Positions 26,300 to 35,233 of a stretch of 64,000 bases of DNA are shown here, piece by piece. The first letter of the stretch is position 1; each line of letters begins with the position of its first letter. Source of the stretch: an uncultured Spirochaetaceae bacterium (GTDB lineage: Bacteria; Spirochaetota; Spirochaetia; Sphaerochaetales; Sphaerochaetaceae); the NCBI GenBank assembly GCA_944390725.1, contig CALXQU010000001.1, positions 1-64,000 on the forward strand, in the 5' to 3' direction. The notes beneath the pieces were generated by a model. That model searched no databases. It had not been told where the DNA came from and saw only the letters and a list, made by a program, of their open reading frames with translations. Made by a program: the position numbers and the translations under genes.

Positions 26300-27487
26300 C
26301 TACAGATTTAATGCAAGCACAATTGCAGCCATAAACGACAGCATGCCACCGAATGCGAATGGTGCGAACGCGCCGATGCCATCCCATAGCAGACCTGCGA
26401 TTACGCTTGCTGGAAGCAAGGCAATCCCCGCCAGAGTGGATTGCAGGCCGAGCATTGTGCCCTTAAGCTGCGGAGGTGCGATCTCTGCGATAAGTGCCCG
26501 TTCCGCCCCTGTGGTCATCGCCGTATAAATACCGTAGATCACGAAAACCAAAACCATAAACGGCTTGGAGTTGCAGAAGGCAAATCCGAAATATACAAGC
26601 GAGAAGGTGATGTATCCGCTCACGAGCAGCCGCTTTCTTCCGATTTTATCAGAGAGCTTGCCGCAAGGAATCGCCAATAGGGATGCAGACAGGTTGTAGA
26701 TAAAGTAAAGCAGTATCGTAGCACTGCTGTCGAACCCTATATCCGAAGCTCGGAGGAGCAGGAAGCTATTCGAGGAGTTCCCGAGCGTAAATAGAAAGGT
26801 AATGGCAAGATAGAGCTTGAGCCTGCCATCCAGCTGAGAGATATTCTTCCAGAAATGTTCCCGTTGTACGATTTCCCTTTTCCCCTTCTTCTCATGAACC
26901 AGCAGGAACAACAGGAGCGCGATTATTATCGGGATAGCGGAAACAGCGAATATCATTCTGTATCCATTTGCGTCTGCACCGATATCCTTCAGAAGAAGGA
27001 ATGCCATAAGGATTCCGATAGCTGACCCTGCCATATCGAGCATCTTATGGATGCCGAAAGCCCTGCCTATGCTGTTCTTGCCTGCGCTTTCAGAGACCAT
27101 TACATCTCTTGGCGCAGTCCGGATTCCCTTGCCGAACCGGTCAATCACCCTTGCTAACAAGATCCCGCCCCAGGATCCAGCGAATATAAGAGCTGCCTTA
27201 TAGAGCAGTCCTGTTGCATATCCACAGAATGCGATTGCCTTCTTGTGCTGGAATCTGTCGCTTATATATCCGCTGAACACCTTCAGGAGACTGGCCACGC
27301 TTTCCGCGATCCCCTCGATGATTCCAACGAGCACCGGAGTCGCTCCGAATACCGCTGTCAAGTACAGTGGAATCAATGGATATACCATCTCGCTGGATAT
27401 ATCCGCAAAACAGCTTATCAAGCCGAGTATGATGACATTCCGGGTTCCCTTTGCAACACTGGCCCTGCTTTTTTCATCATCTTCCAT
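26300..27487 (-). CDS. MFS exporter, MarR-linked
   Basis: A 395-residue major facilitator with about twelve helices. N-terminal NVIILGLISCFADISSEMVYPLIPLYL and the motif GKGIRTAPRDVMVSES are typical of a bacterial MFS group annotated as multidrug or unknown transporters. Codon use is visibly more AT-rich than in the surrounding genome. The ATG at 27487 has AAGGA seven bases upstream; a TTG five codons earlier is less likely. Its start is five bases after the MarR stop, so the pair is an operon and the MarR ligand is probably its substrate. Confidence 0.85.
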   Translation of the reverse strand: MEDDEKSRASVAKGTRNVIILGLISCFADISSEMVYPLIPLYLTAVFGATPVLVGIIEGIAESVASLLKVFSGYISDRFQHKKAIAFCGYATGLLYKAALIFAGSWGGILLARVIDRFGKGIRTAPRDVMVSESAGKNSIGRAFGIHKMLDMAGSAIGILMAFLLLKDIGADANGYRMIFAVSAIPIIIALLLFLLVHEKKGKREIVQREHFWKNISQLDGRLKLYLAITFLFTLGNSSNSFLLLRASDIGFDSSATILLYFIYNLSASLLAIPCGKLSDKIGRKRLLVSGYITFSLVYFGFAFCNSKPFMVLVFVIYGIYTAMTTGAERALIAEIAPPQLKGTMLGLQSTLAGIALLPASVIAGLLWDGIGAFAPFAFGGMLSFMAAIVLALNL

Positions 27488-27491
27488 CTTC

Positions 27492-27950
27492 TTATCCTTC
27501 AATCAGTTTTCTCACGTCTGGAAACCCTGAGCGGGACTGCTGCTTTGACCGTACATACAGGCCATTCAGAATCCGGCAGAATCCAGCCCTTTCTTCTTCA
27601 GGCAGCTCAGATAACAGCCATCCATAGAAAGCCTGCTCGATTGAGACTTTGGAATTCCGGAGATTCTCAGCCTTTTCAGTTGCATATAGAAGCTTGCTGC
27701 GGCCATCGGCAGGATTATCCTTGCGGACAAGGTATCCCTTCGCTTCCAGGCTGGCAGCTTGCCGGGCGGCTGCACCTTTGTCGATTTTCAATTCCGCCCT
27801 GATCTGTGCCTGTGTCATGCCAGGGTGATGGCGCAGCAGATGGATGAAATCGAATTCCGCTGTCCCGATACCATCAGCTTTCATTACCTGTACCGTGAGC
27901 CTGCTGGCTTCACGGGCGATTTTCGTGATCTGTCGTTTGCTTTGATCCAT
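27492..27950 (-). CDS. MarR-family transcriptional regulator
   Basis: A 152-residue winged-helix regulator: LLRHHPGMTQAQIRAELKIDKGAAARQAASLEAKGYLVRKDNPADGRSKLLYATEKA is the DNA-binding domain, flanked by dimerisation helices. The ATG at 27950 has GAAGG five bases upstream; the longer upstream frame crosses the operator and is rejected. It is followed by an MFS exporter and preceded by a perfect inverted repeat. Probably autorepresses and derepresses the exporter on ligand binding. Confidence 0.88.
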   Translation of the reverse strand: MDQSKRQITKIAREASRLTVQVMKADGIGTAEFDFIHLLRHHPGMTQAQIRAELKIDKGAAARQAASLEAKGYLVRKDNPADGRSKLLYATEKAENLRNSKVSIEQAFYGWLLSELPEEERAGFCRILNGLYVRSKQQSRSGFPDVRKLIEG

Positions 27951-27966
27951 ATATGCCTTCGAATTG

Positions 27967-28000
27967 GATGCAGTATCAACCAAATAGTTGATACTGCATC
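27967..28000 (-). promoter_or_regulatory. Perfect inverted-repeat operator of the MarR-MFS operon
   Basis: Arms GATGCAGTATCAAC (27967-27980) and GTTGATACTGCATC (27987-28000) are exact reverse complements separated by 6 bases. The repeat covers the -10 and the transcription start of the MarR gene, 17 bases upstream of its ATG. Confidence 0.85.
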
Positions 28001-28016
28001 TTTCTGATTTTATCAA
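27988..28016 (-). promoter_or_regulatory. Promoter of the MarR-MFS operon
   Basis: Minus-strand -35 TTGATA (28011-28016), 17-base spacer, -10 TATCAA (27988-27993). The -10 lies inside the right arm of the operator, so a bound repressor would block RNA polymerase. Confidence 0.6.
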
Positions 28017-28059
28017 GCCTCGTCTCAAGCTTTTGCCTGACCAGTCCGATACGGATGCG

Positions 28060-28400
28060 TCGCCCCCAGACGTTTCGCGATGGAATACCTTGGTCCTCTG
28101 GATCAGATATCCAGCATTTCGGTATAACCGCATCCTGCTGCTGAACAGCAATACCTGCCATATGTGGCGATAATGATGTGAAGATGTCCCAGAAGATCCA
28201 TGTCCTGTACCTTCATCCCTTGTTTTCCATGCCGATACATTGCACTGCCGCATATTGGACATCCCTCTGGTCTTTTGGGGCTGTACCGATCCCTCCTGTG
28301 ATATAGATATCCTTCCCTGTCTTTGTTGTTACAGGTCCTGGTTCTGCCGTGACAGGAAAGCATGACAGTTCATGCCGTATTGTGATATTCCCGTTCACGG
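28060..28400 (-). mobile_element. Transposase remnant, ISL3-like zinc-ribbon N-terminus
   Basis: The minus strand encodes GCPICGSAMYRHGKQGMK...DLLGHLHI...YGRYCCSAAGCGYTEMLDI, i.e. a CxxC...C...C zinc ribbon followed by the strand pattern seen at the N-terminus of ISL3-family transposases. The frame meets a stop straight after, and no catalytic domain or terminal inverted repeats can be seen. Frame changes upstream also suggest decay. Family assignment is from the pattern only. Confidence 0.45.
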
Positions 28401-28660
28401 GGATGCTCGTCCTGTCGATTTGTCCTTGCTTTTTTTCAAATCTTAAGGGATCTCATACCTCTTCTGTTGCTTTGCTGTTGTCCTGGTCCCACGGCTTTCT
28501 GTATAGAGCCATATGCATTGGGATAGGTTGAAAGCAGGATCTTCGCTTCAGGATATGTCCTCTATCTCCCTGGGAAGGAAGCCCTGGAAGAGGAAGCGCA
28601 GGCATTCATCGAAGGCGGGGAAGGGAGGCCTCCCCGCTGCCTTGCCGCGGACCATGGGAA
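28401..28660. other. Non-coding or decayed stretch
   Basis: No gene supported on either strand. It contains a GCGGGGA/TCCCCGC inverted repeat near 28617-28640 and probably more debris from the adjacent transposase. Confidence 0.4.
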
Positions 28661-28682
28661 GATGGCGGGCCACCCCGCCATC
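28661..28682 (-). terminator. Terminator of the ABC exporter operon
   Basis: GATGGCGGG pairs with CCCGCCATC (9 bp, 4-base loop), two bases after the stop codon of the ABC gene; the minus strand continues TTCCC. Confidence 0.65.
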
Positions 28683-28684
28683 CG

Positions 28685-30586
28685 TCATTCAAGCTCGGTC
28701 TCGCCTGTGCAGAGCCTGTAGTAGGTCCCTTTCTGGGCCATGAGGTCATCATGGTCGCCGCGCTCGATTATCCTTCCATGGTCGAGGACCATGATCGCAT
28801 TGGAGTTGCGCACCGTCGAGAGCCTATGGGCGATTACGAAGACCGTCCTGTTCGCCATCAGCTTGTCCATGCCGTCCTGCACGAGGCGCTCAGTATAGGT
28901 ATCGATGGAGCTGGTGGCCTCATCCATGACGAGGACGGGAGGGTCCGCCACGGCGGCCCTGGCGATGGACAGCAGCTGGCGCTGCCCCTGCGAGAGGTTC
29001 TCCCCGTTGTTCTCCAGCATCGTATCATAGCCATCAGGCATCATCATGATGAAGTCATGGGCATTGGCGAGGCGTGCCGCCTTCTCTATCTCCTCATCTG
29101 TCGCATCGAGCTTGCCGAACCTGATATTGTCCCGGATGGTGCCGGTAAAGAGGCTCGTATCCTGCAGTATCATGCCGAGAGACCTCCGGAGGTCAGACTT
29201 CCTTATCTTGTTGATATTGATGCCATCGAAGCGGATCTTGCCGTCCTGGATATCATAGAAGCGGTTGAGAAGGTTCGTAATCGTCGTCTTGCCTGCGCCC
29301 GTCGAGCCGACGAAGGCGATCTTCTGCCCCGGCTTCGCATACAGCGAGATATCATGGAGGACGATCTTGTCAGGCAGGTAGCCGAAATCAACGTCCTGCA
29401 TCACGATATCGCCGCGGAGCGGTGTGTACGTGATGGGGCTGCCGTCATGGTGCGGATGCTTCCATGCCCACTGCCCGGTATGCTCATCGGTCTCGACGGT
29501 ATTGCCATCAGCATCCGTCTTCGAGTTGACGAGCATCACGTAGCCGTTGTCCGTCTCGCTCTCCTGGTCCAGCAGGTCGAATATCCTCTCCGCGCCGGCG
29601 AGGGCCTGGAGCATGATGTTGGACTGCTGCGCGATCTGGTTGATGTTGTTCGAGAACGACCTCGAGAGCTGGAGGAACGCCGCCAGCGTGCCGATCGTAT
29701 AGCCCGATGTGGGGCCGCCTGTGGAGATGGCGATGATAGCTCCGATGATGACAAGGGCGACATACTGCAGATTACCGATGTTCATCGTCACAGGCCCCAT
29801 GATGTTGGCCAGTGTATTGGCGACGGACATCTGCTCGAAGAGATCCTCGTTGATCTTATCGAAATCCTCCTGGCTGGCCTCCTCATGGGTGAAGACCTTT
29901 ATCACGCGCTGCCCGTTCATCATCTCCTCGATGAAGCCGTTGACAGCGCCGAGCGCTGCCTGCTGCGAGGCATAGCGCGTCCTGGACTTCCTCGTGATGA
30001 AGCCAGATGACCTGATGGTCAGGAACGCGAACACGGCCACTACCGCGGTGAGCACCACGCTGTTCGCCAGCATCGAGATGACAAGCATCAGCAGCGTGAT
30101 GCCTGACTGCATGACAATCACCAGCGAGTTGGAGATGAGCTGGTTGAGCGTATCGGTATCGTTCGAGAAGCGCGACATGATATTGCCGTGGGCATTCCTG
30201 TCGAAATAGGAAAGCGGCAGCGATTCCAGCTTCCTGAACATCTGCACGCGGATGCGGAAGAGCGTATCCTGGCTGACATTGACCATTATGCGGCTGAGGA
30301 TATACGTGAATGCGACAGAGACCAGGATCACGCATCCGTATCCTGCCAGCGCCCTCACGATAGGCCCGAAGTCGGGATCCTCGACGCCGATGATCGGCAC
30401 GATATAGGAATCGACGAGCGTTCCCAGGAACGATGCCGAGAACACGATCGCGATGGATGATACTATTATGCAGAGGAGAATCACCGCGAAGTGGCCCTTC
30501 CTGTCGCCGAACGTGATGGAGAGAAGGCGCCTGAGCGCTTTCATCGGATCCTTGGCTGCCGTGCCTGCCTTCTGTGCCCTAAGCAT
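28685..30586 (-). CDS. ABC exporter half-transporter, catalytic partner
   Basis: A 633-residue fusion of a six-helix exporter membrane domain and an ABC ATPase. Walker A is GSTGAGKT, the signature is NLSQGQRQ, and Walker B MDEATSSID keeps the catalytic glutamate (E556). Before the ATPase there is an insert of about 35 residues (SKTDADGNTVETDEHTGQ...). The start is the ATG at 30586 with AGGAGG upstream, overlapping the previous gene by 8 bases. With that gene it should form a heterodimeric exporter like TM287/288 or LmrCD, moving drugs or lipids out of the cell. Confidence 0.92.
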   Translation of the reverse strand: MLRAQKAGTAAKDPMKALRRLLSITFGDRKGHFAVILLCIIVSSIAIVFSASFLGTLVDSYIVPIIGVEDPDFGPIVRALAGYGCVILVSVAFTYILSRIMVNVSQDTLFRIRVQMFRKLESLPLSYFDRNAHGNIMSRFSNDTDTLNQLISNSLVIVMQSGITLLMLVISMLANSVVLTAVVAVFAFLTIRSSGFITRKSRTRYASQQAALGAVNGFIEEMMNGQRVIKVFTHEEASQEDFDKINEDLFEQMSVANTLANIMGPVTMNIGNLQYVALVIIGAIIAISTGGPTSGYTIGTLAAFLQLSRSFSNNINQIAQQSNIMLQALAGAERIFDLLDQESETDNGYVMLVNSKTDADGNTVETDEHTGQWAWKHPHHDGSPITYTPLRGDIVMQDVDFGYLPDKIVLHDISLYAKPGQKIAFVGSTGAGKTTITNLLNRFYDIQDGKIRFDGININKIRKSDLRRSLGMILQDTSLFTGTIRDNIRFGKLDATDEEIEKAARLANAHDFIMMMPDGYDTMLENNGENLSQGQRQLLSIARAAVADPPVLVMDEATSSIDTYTERLVQDGMDKLMANRTVFVIAHRLSTVRNSNAIMVLDHGRIIERGDHDDLMAQKGTYYRLCTGETELE

Positions 30587-32303
30587 TCTTCCTGCCTCCT
30601 TCCTGCATCTCGTACAGCTGCCTGTACTCCGCATTGCGCTCCATCAGCTCCGCATGGGTGCCCCTGTCCACGATGCGTCCGCCGCTCATCATGAATATCT
30701 GGTCGGCATCCATTATCGAGGAGAGCCTCTGGCTGATGATGATCTTCGTCAGATGCTGGACATCCTCCCTCAGCGCGCGCCTTATCTGCGCGTCCGTAGC
30801 AGTATCGACCGCGGATGTCGAGTCATCGAGGATGAGTATCCTCGGATCCTTCAGCAGCGCCCTGGCGATGCAGAGCCTCTGGCGCTGGCCGCCGGAGAAG
30901 TTGGTGCCTCCCTGGTCCACATGGCTATCGAAGCCATCCTTCATCGATGAGATGAACGGCGTCACCGATGCGATGTCCGAGGCCTTCCTGATAGCCTCAT
31001 CTGATGCATCGGGATTGCCCCAGCGCAGGTTCTCGGCGACGGTGCCGGTGAAGAGCGTGTTCTTCTGCAGCACGACCGAGACATTGTCGCGCAGCGCCTT
31101 GAGGCTGTAGCTGCGGACATCCCTGCCCCCGACCTTCACCGTGCCTGACTTGGCGTCATAGAGCCTCGCGATAAGCGAGATCAGCGTGGTCTTCCCGGAG
31201 CCTGTCGGGCCGAGTATGCCGATCATCTGGCCGCTCTCAATCCGCAGGCTTATATCATCGAGGACCACGGAATCCCTGCCGTACCCGAAGGAGACATGGT
31301 CGAACTCTATCGAACCGTCGGCGACCTCCTTCTCCCCTTCCGGATTCGGGTCCATCGAAGGCTCGGAGGAAAGCACCTCCGCGATCCTCTGCATCGAGGC
31401 CCAGGAGATGGACATCATGACGATGACCATGCCGACCATCAGGAGCGATGAGAGGATCTGGAACGTGTAGGTATAGATGGAAAGCAGCTCGCCTGTCTGC
31501 AGCTGCCCTATATTGATGTATCTGGCCCCCAGGTATGAGAGCGCGATGATGCATGCGAACGTGACTGACATCATTATGGGGCTGGTGAATGCCATTATCC
31601 TCTGGCCCTTCTTGAAGTTATCGCGGATGACAGCCGCGGAGTCATTGAATATGGCCTGCTGCTGGTCCTCCCTGACATAGGCCTTGACGGTACGTATGCC
31701 GCCCAGGTTCTCCTGGACGACCCTGTTGAATACATCGTAGCCCTTGAATGCCTTGGTGAAGTACGTGTGCGTCCTGCTGAATATGAGATAGATGCCGCAG
31801 GCGAGCACCGGGATGGCCACTGCGAACACGAGCGAGAGCGCGCCACCGTTATGCCATACCATGATCATGGCGAAGATGAACATGATGGGGGCCCTGACGC
31901 AGATGCGGATCATCATCTGAAACGACATCTGCACGTTCTGCACATCGGTCGTCATCCTCGTGATCAGCGATGGCGTGGAGAACCTGTCGATATCGGCGAA
32001 GGAGAACGACATGACCTTGGCGTATTCATCATGCCTGATGTTCTTGGCGAATCCTGATGAGGCCTTGGATGCGCTCCAGGCACCCAGCATGCCGAACGAG
32101 AGCGAAAGCATCGCAGCCGCCACGAGCATGATGCTGACGCGCCTGACGACATCCATATCCGTATTGCTTATGCCCGCATCGACCACGTAGGCCATCAGCG
32201 TAGGGATAAGGACCTCCATCGCCACCTCACCTACCATGAAAAGCGGGGTTATCGCGGCATACTTCCAGTATTCCCTTACCCTGGAAAGAAGTATCTTCAG
32301 CAT
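30579..32303 (-). CDS. ABC exporter half-transporter, degenerate-site partner
   Basis: A 574-residue half-transporter: membrane domain (about residues 1-310), then ATPase with Walker A GPTGSGKT, signature FSGGQRQR and Walker B ILILDDSTSAVD. The residue after Walker B is aspartate (D494) instead of glutamate, the hallmark of the non-catalytic site in heterodimeric exporters. The gene overlaps the MarR gene by 7 bases upstream and its partner by 8 bases downstream. Confidence 0.92.
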   Translation of the reverse strand: MLKILLSRVREYWKYAAITPLFMVGEVAMEVLIPTLMAYVVDAGISNTDMDVVRRVSIMLVAAAMLSLSFGMLGAWSASKASSGFAKNIRHDEYAKVMSFSFADIDRFSTPSLITRMTTDVQNVQMSFQMMIRICVRAPIMFIFAMIMVWHNGGALSLVFAVAIPVLACGIYLIFSRTHTYFTKAFKGYDVFNRVVQENLGGIRTVKAYVREDQQQAIFNDSAAVIRDNFKKGQRIMAFTSPIMMSVTFACIIALSYLGARYINIGQLQTGELLSIYTYTFQILSSLLMVGMVIVMMSISWASMQRIAEVLSSEPSMDPNPEGEKEVADGSIEFDHVSFGYGRDSVVLDDISLRIESGQMIGILGPTGSGKTTLISLIARLYDAKSGTVKVGGRDVRSYSLKALRDNVSVVLQKNTLFTGTVAENLRWGNPDASDEAIRKASDIASVTPFISSMKDGFDSHVDQGGTNFSGGQRQRLCIARALLKDPRILILDDSTSAVDTATDAQIRRALREDVQHLTKIIISQRLSSIMDADQIFMMSGGRIVDRGTHAELMERNAEYRQLYEMQEGGRKNA

Positions 32304-32722
32304 AGCTCCTCCTCATACAGTCCGATCAGCTTCTCGCCGATCCGGGAGAATTCCTCTATCTCATCCTCAGTCAGCGCATCGGCGATCCGCTCATCAAGCT
32401 TCCTTATGCCGCCGATGGCATGCGAGAACAGGTCCCTGCCCTTATCGGAAAGGGTCAGTATCCACTGCCTCCTGTCGTTTTCGCTCGCGGCAGCCTCTAC
32501 CAGGCCTTCAGCCATCAGGCGGCTGACGAGCCCGGAGACAGTCGCCCTCGTCATCCTGAACTCCTCCTGGAGATCCTTATGGGAGACAGGGCCTTTCTCC
32601 ATCATGTAGCCGATGAACCTGAACTCCGATGTGCGGAGCCCATATCCGGCAAGGTTCCTGTCGAAGAGCCTCGCCGCCAGCCTGGCCAGCTTGCCTATCG
32701 TCAATGATACCGGTTCATTCAT
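32297..32722 (-). CDS. MarR-family regulator of the ABC exporter
   Basis: A 141-residue winged-helix protein: MMEKGPVSHKDLQEEFRMTRATVSGLVSRLMAEGLVEAAASENDRRQWILTLSDKG carries the helix-turn-helix and wing. It is the first gene of a three-gene operon with the exporter pair, and an inverted repeat overlaps its start codon. Likely a ligand-released repressor of the exporter. Confidence 0.88.
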   Translation of the reverse strand: MNEPVSLTIGKLARLAARLFDRNLAGYGLRTSEFRFIGYMMEKGPVSHKDLQEEFRMTRATVSGLVSRLMAEGLVEAAASENDRRQWILTLSDKGRDLFSHAIGGIRKLDERIADALTEDEIEEFSRIGEKLIGLYEEELC

Positions 32723-32746
32723 ATTTGTTTGTTTCCGAACGAATAT
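32721..32746 (-). promoter_or_regulatory. Inverted repeat at the MarR start (probable operator)
   Basis: ATATTTGTT (32721-32729) and AACGAATAT (32738-32746) are reverse complements with one mismatch and an 8-base gap, touching the ATG of the MarR gene. A typical layout for autorepression. Confidence 0.5.
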
Positions 32747-32837
32747 TATTGATGAGCCCGTATCTGGTCAATCATGCATGCGAAAACTACACATTCACCA
32801 CATATTCCCGGCCCTGCACCTTCCTGCCCTTTTCGTA

Positions 32838-32843
32838 TATAGT
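32838..32843 (+). promoter_or_regulatory. -10 hexamer adjacent to the rdgB start
   Basis: TATAGT, with six bases before the ATG at 32850 and no Shine-Dalgarno. Suggests a leaderless message. Confidence 0.4.
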
Positions 32844-32849
32844 CATGGC

Positions 32850-33461
32850 ATGAAGCTGTATTTCGCATCAGGCAATGACCACAAGAGGCAGGAGATGTCC
32901 CGCCTTCTGGGAGGATACGAGCTCGTGCTGCCCAAGGATGAGGGCATCGCGTTCGATCCGGATGAGGACGGCTCGACATATATCGAGAATGCCATGATAA
33001 AGGCGAAGGCGCTCTGGGACATAGTCCACCAGCCCGTGCTGTCCGATGATTCGGGACTGAGCGTCAGGGCCCTCGGCGGCAGGCCGGGCATCCATAGCGC
33101 CAGATATGGCGAGGAAGATGGCAGGAAGCTCTCATCGGAGGAGAAGTACATGCTCCTCCTGAGGAACATGGAGGGGATTGGGGACAGGAGCGCATCATTC
33201 ATCGCGGCGCTCTGCCTCATGCTCGACGAGGAGAGGATCTACATCATACAGGAGCGATGCGCCGGACGGATAGCGATGGCGCCATCAGGGGCGGCAGGCT
33301 TCGGATACGACCCGGTCTTCATCATCGATGAGGCAGGCATGACAGCGGCAGACCTCCCTGCGGAAGATAAGGACCGCTACTCGCACAGGGGGAAGGCTGC
33401 CCGGAGGATGGGAGCCCTGCTGGAGCGGGAGCTGGAAGGCATAAGGAGGAATCAGCAATGA
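32850..33461 (+). CDS. rdgB: XTP/dITP pyrophosphatase (Ham1/RdgB)
   Basis: A 203-residue house-cleaning enzyme that hydrolyses ITP, XTP and their deoxy forms to monophosphates. KLYFASGNDHKRQEM at the start, then DDSGLSVRALGGRPGIHSARY and the C-terminal GFGYDPVFIIDE and SHRGKAARRMG are all diagnostic. I choose the ATG at 32850 because it aligns with family N-termini; the longer frame upstream has no support. It overlaps pepF by 4 bases. Confidence 0.94.
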   Translation: MKLYFASGNDHKRQEMSRLLGGYELVLPKDEGIAFDPDEDGSTYIENAMIKAKALWDIVHQPVLSDDSGLSVRALGGRPGIHSARYGEEDGRKLSSEEKYMLLLRNMEGIGDRSASFIAALCLMLDEERIYIIQERCAGRIAMAPSGAAGFGYDPVFIIDEAGMTAADLPAEDKDRYSHRGKAARRMGALLERELEGIRRNQQ

Positions 33462-35233
33462 AGAGAAGCGAGCAGATCGAAAGCAATACATGGGACCTCT
33501 CATCGCTGGCGAAGGACGCCGCGGCCTGGGAGAAGGACCTTGCCAGGCTGAAGAAGGCATTCAGGAAGGCCAGGTCATTCAAGGGGACGCTATCCAGGAG
33601 CCCGGACAGCCTCTATGCATTCCTCTGCTATCTCAGGGACACGGAGATGGAAGCCGAGAGGATCGGCAGCTGGGCCTTCCTCTCATATGAGGCGGACAGC
33701 AGCAACCCCGATGTGCAGAAGCGGATGATGATGTACCAGGATGCGGCTGACGCATTCACCCAGGATATCTCCTGGTATTCGACGGAGCTCATATCCATAG
33801 ATGATGCCCTGGTCAGGCAATGGATGAAGGAGCCCAGGTACGCGGAATTCAGGGTCTACCTGAAGAAGAGCCTCAGGGAGAAGAAGCACATACTCTCCGA
33901 GAAGGAAGAGCATCTGCTCTCGCTCTACGCGCCGGTCTCGGGCTCGGCCGAGAAGGCATTCATGGACCTGAACAACATCGAGCTCTCGTTCGATGGCGTA
34001 TTCGGCGAGAAGCTGACGCATGGAAGCTATGCGAAGTTCCTCAAGAGCCAGGATGAATCGGTACGCGAGACAGCATACAGGAACTACTACAGGGCCTATG
34101 ATGCGCACAAGAACACGATAGCGGACCTCTATATAAGCTCGGTCAAGGAGGATATCTTCACATCGAAGGCGAGGAATTACAGGTCATCCCTGGATGCGGC
34201 CCTCTTCCCTGACAATATCCCGGAGTCCGTCTACCGCTCCCTGATCGATGCCGTGCACGGGGCCTTCCCCCTGCTCCACAGCTACTATGAGACGAAGGCG
34301 GAGGTCCTCGGCAGGAAGAAGCTCAGGCACTGGGACTGCTATGTGCCGATGGTCAGCGGCGTGAAGTCATCGCGGACATACGATGAGGCCGTGGCCCTGA
34401 TAGCGGAAGCCGTGAAGCCCCTCGGGGAAGGATACCGCGATACCCTCATCAGCGGCCTGACAAGCGAAAGATGGGTAGACCGCTATGAGAACGAGGGGAA
34501 GCGCAGCGGCGCCTTCTCCGCGGGCGGATACATAGGCAAGCCGTATATCCTCACCAACTATGAGGACGATGTGCTCGACTCCGTCTTCACGCTGATCCAT
34601 GAAGGCGGCCATTCGATGCATTCCTGGTACTCCTCGCGCAGCAACCCGTTCATGTGCTACAGCTATTCGATATTCGAGGCTGAAGTCGCCTCGACATTCA
34701 ATGAGAACCTGCTCTCGAGATACCTGCTCAGCACCTCGCAGAGCGATGAGGAGAAGGCATACATCCTCGGCAAGAACCTCGATGATATCGTGGCGACGCT
34801 CTTCCGCCAGACGATGTTCGCCGAGTTCGAGCTGAAGGCGCACGAGATGGCGGAGAGAGGAGAGCCGCTTACGCTCGAGGTGCTCAGGACGCTCTACCGC
34901 TCGCTCCTCGCCCAGTACTTCGGTCCGGCCATGGAGTTCGAGGATGTAAGCGACCTTGAATGCCTGAGGATCCCGCATTTCTACAGGGCCTTCTACTGCT
35001 TCAAGTACGCCACGGGGATATCGGCATCGATCGCGCTTTCGGAGAGGGTGCTGGCCGGCGGCGGCAGGGAAAGGGATGACTACATGGGATTCCTCAGGTC
35101 CGGCGGCTCGGCGTATCCGATACAGGCGCTCAGGAAAGCAGGAGTCGACATGGGTACCCCGGAGCCAGTCATGAAGGCCACCGAGCATTTCGGCAGGCTG
35201 CTCTCAGAGTTCAGGAAGCTGCGGGGGATCTGA
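33458..35233 (+). CDS. pepF: Oligoendopeptidase F
   Basis: A 591-residue M3-family zinc metallopeptidase that degrades oligopeptides in the cytoplasm. The zinc motif HEGGH is at residues 381-385 (LIHEGGHSMHSWYS), the third ligand is probably in FEAEVASTFNE. Full length for the family (about 600). GGAGG lies nine bases before the ATG, and the gene overlaps rdgB. Confidence 0.95.
   Translation: MKRSEQIESNTWDLSSLAKDAAAWEKDLARLKKAFRKARSFKGTLSRSPDSLYAFLCYLRDTEMEAERIGSWAFLSYEADSSNPDVQKRMMMYQDAADAFTQDISWYSTELISIDDALVRQWMKEPRYAEFRVYLKKSLREKKHILSEKEEHLLSLYAPVSGSAEKAFMDLNNIELSFDGVFGEKLTHGSYAKFLKSQDESVRETAYRNYYRAYDAHKNTIADLYISSVKEDIFTSKARNYRSSLDAALFPDNIPESVYRSLIDAVHGAFPLLHSYYETKAEVLGRKKLRHWDCYVPMVSGVKSSRTYDEAVALIAEAVKPLGEGYRDTLISGLTSERWVDRYENEGKRSGAFSAGGYIGKPYILTNYEDDVLDSVFTLIHEGGHSMHSWYSSRSNPFMCYSYSIFEAEVASTFNENLLSRYLLSTSQSDEEKAYILGKNLDDIVATLFRQTMFAEFELKAHEMAERGEPLTLEVLRTLYRSLLAQYFGPAMEFEDVSDLECLRIPHFYRAFYCFKYATGISASIALSERVLAGGGRERDDYMGFLRSGGSAYPIQALRKAGVDMGTPEPVMKATEHFGRLLSEFRKLRGI

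Noticed and set aside
28751-30010. 419-codon open frame on the plus strand
   Set aside because: Antisense to the ABC exporter gene, low-complexity D/R/H-rich translation, no ribosome site.
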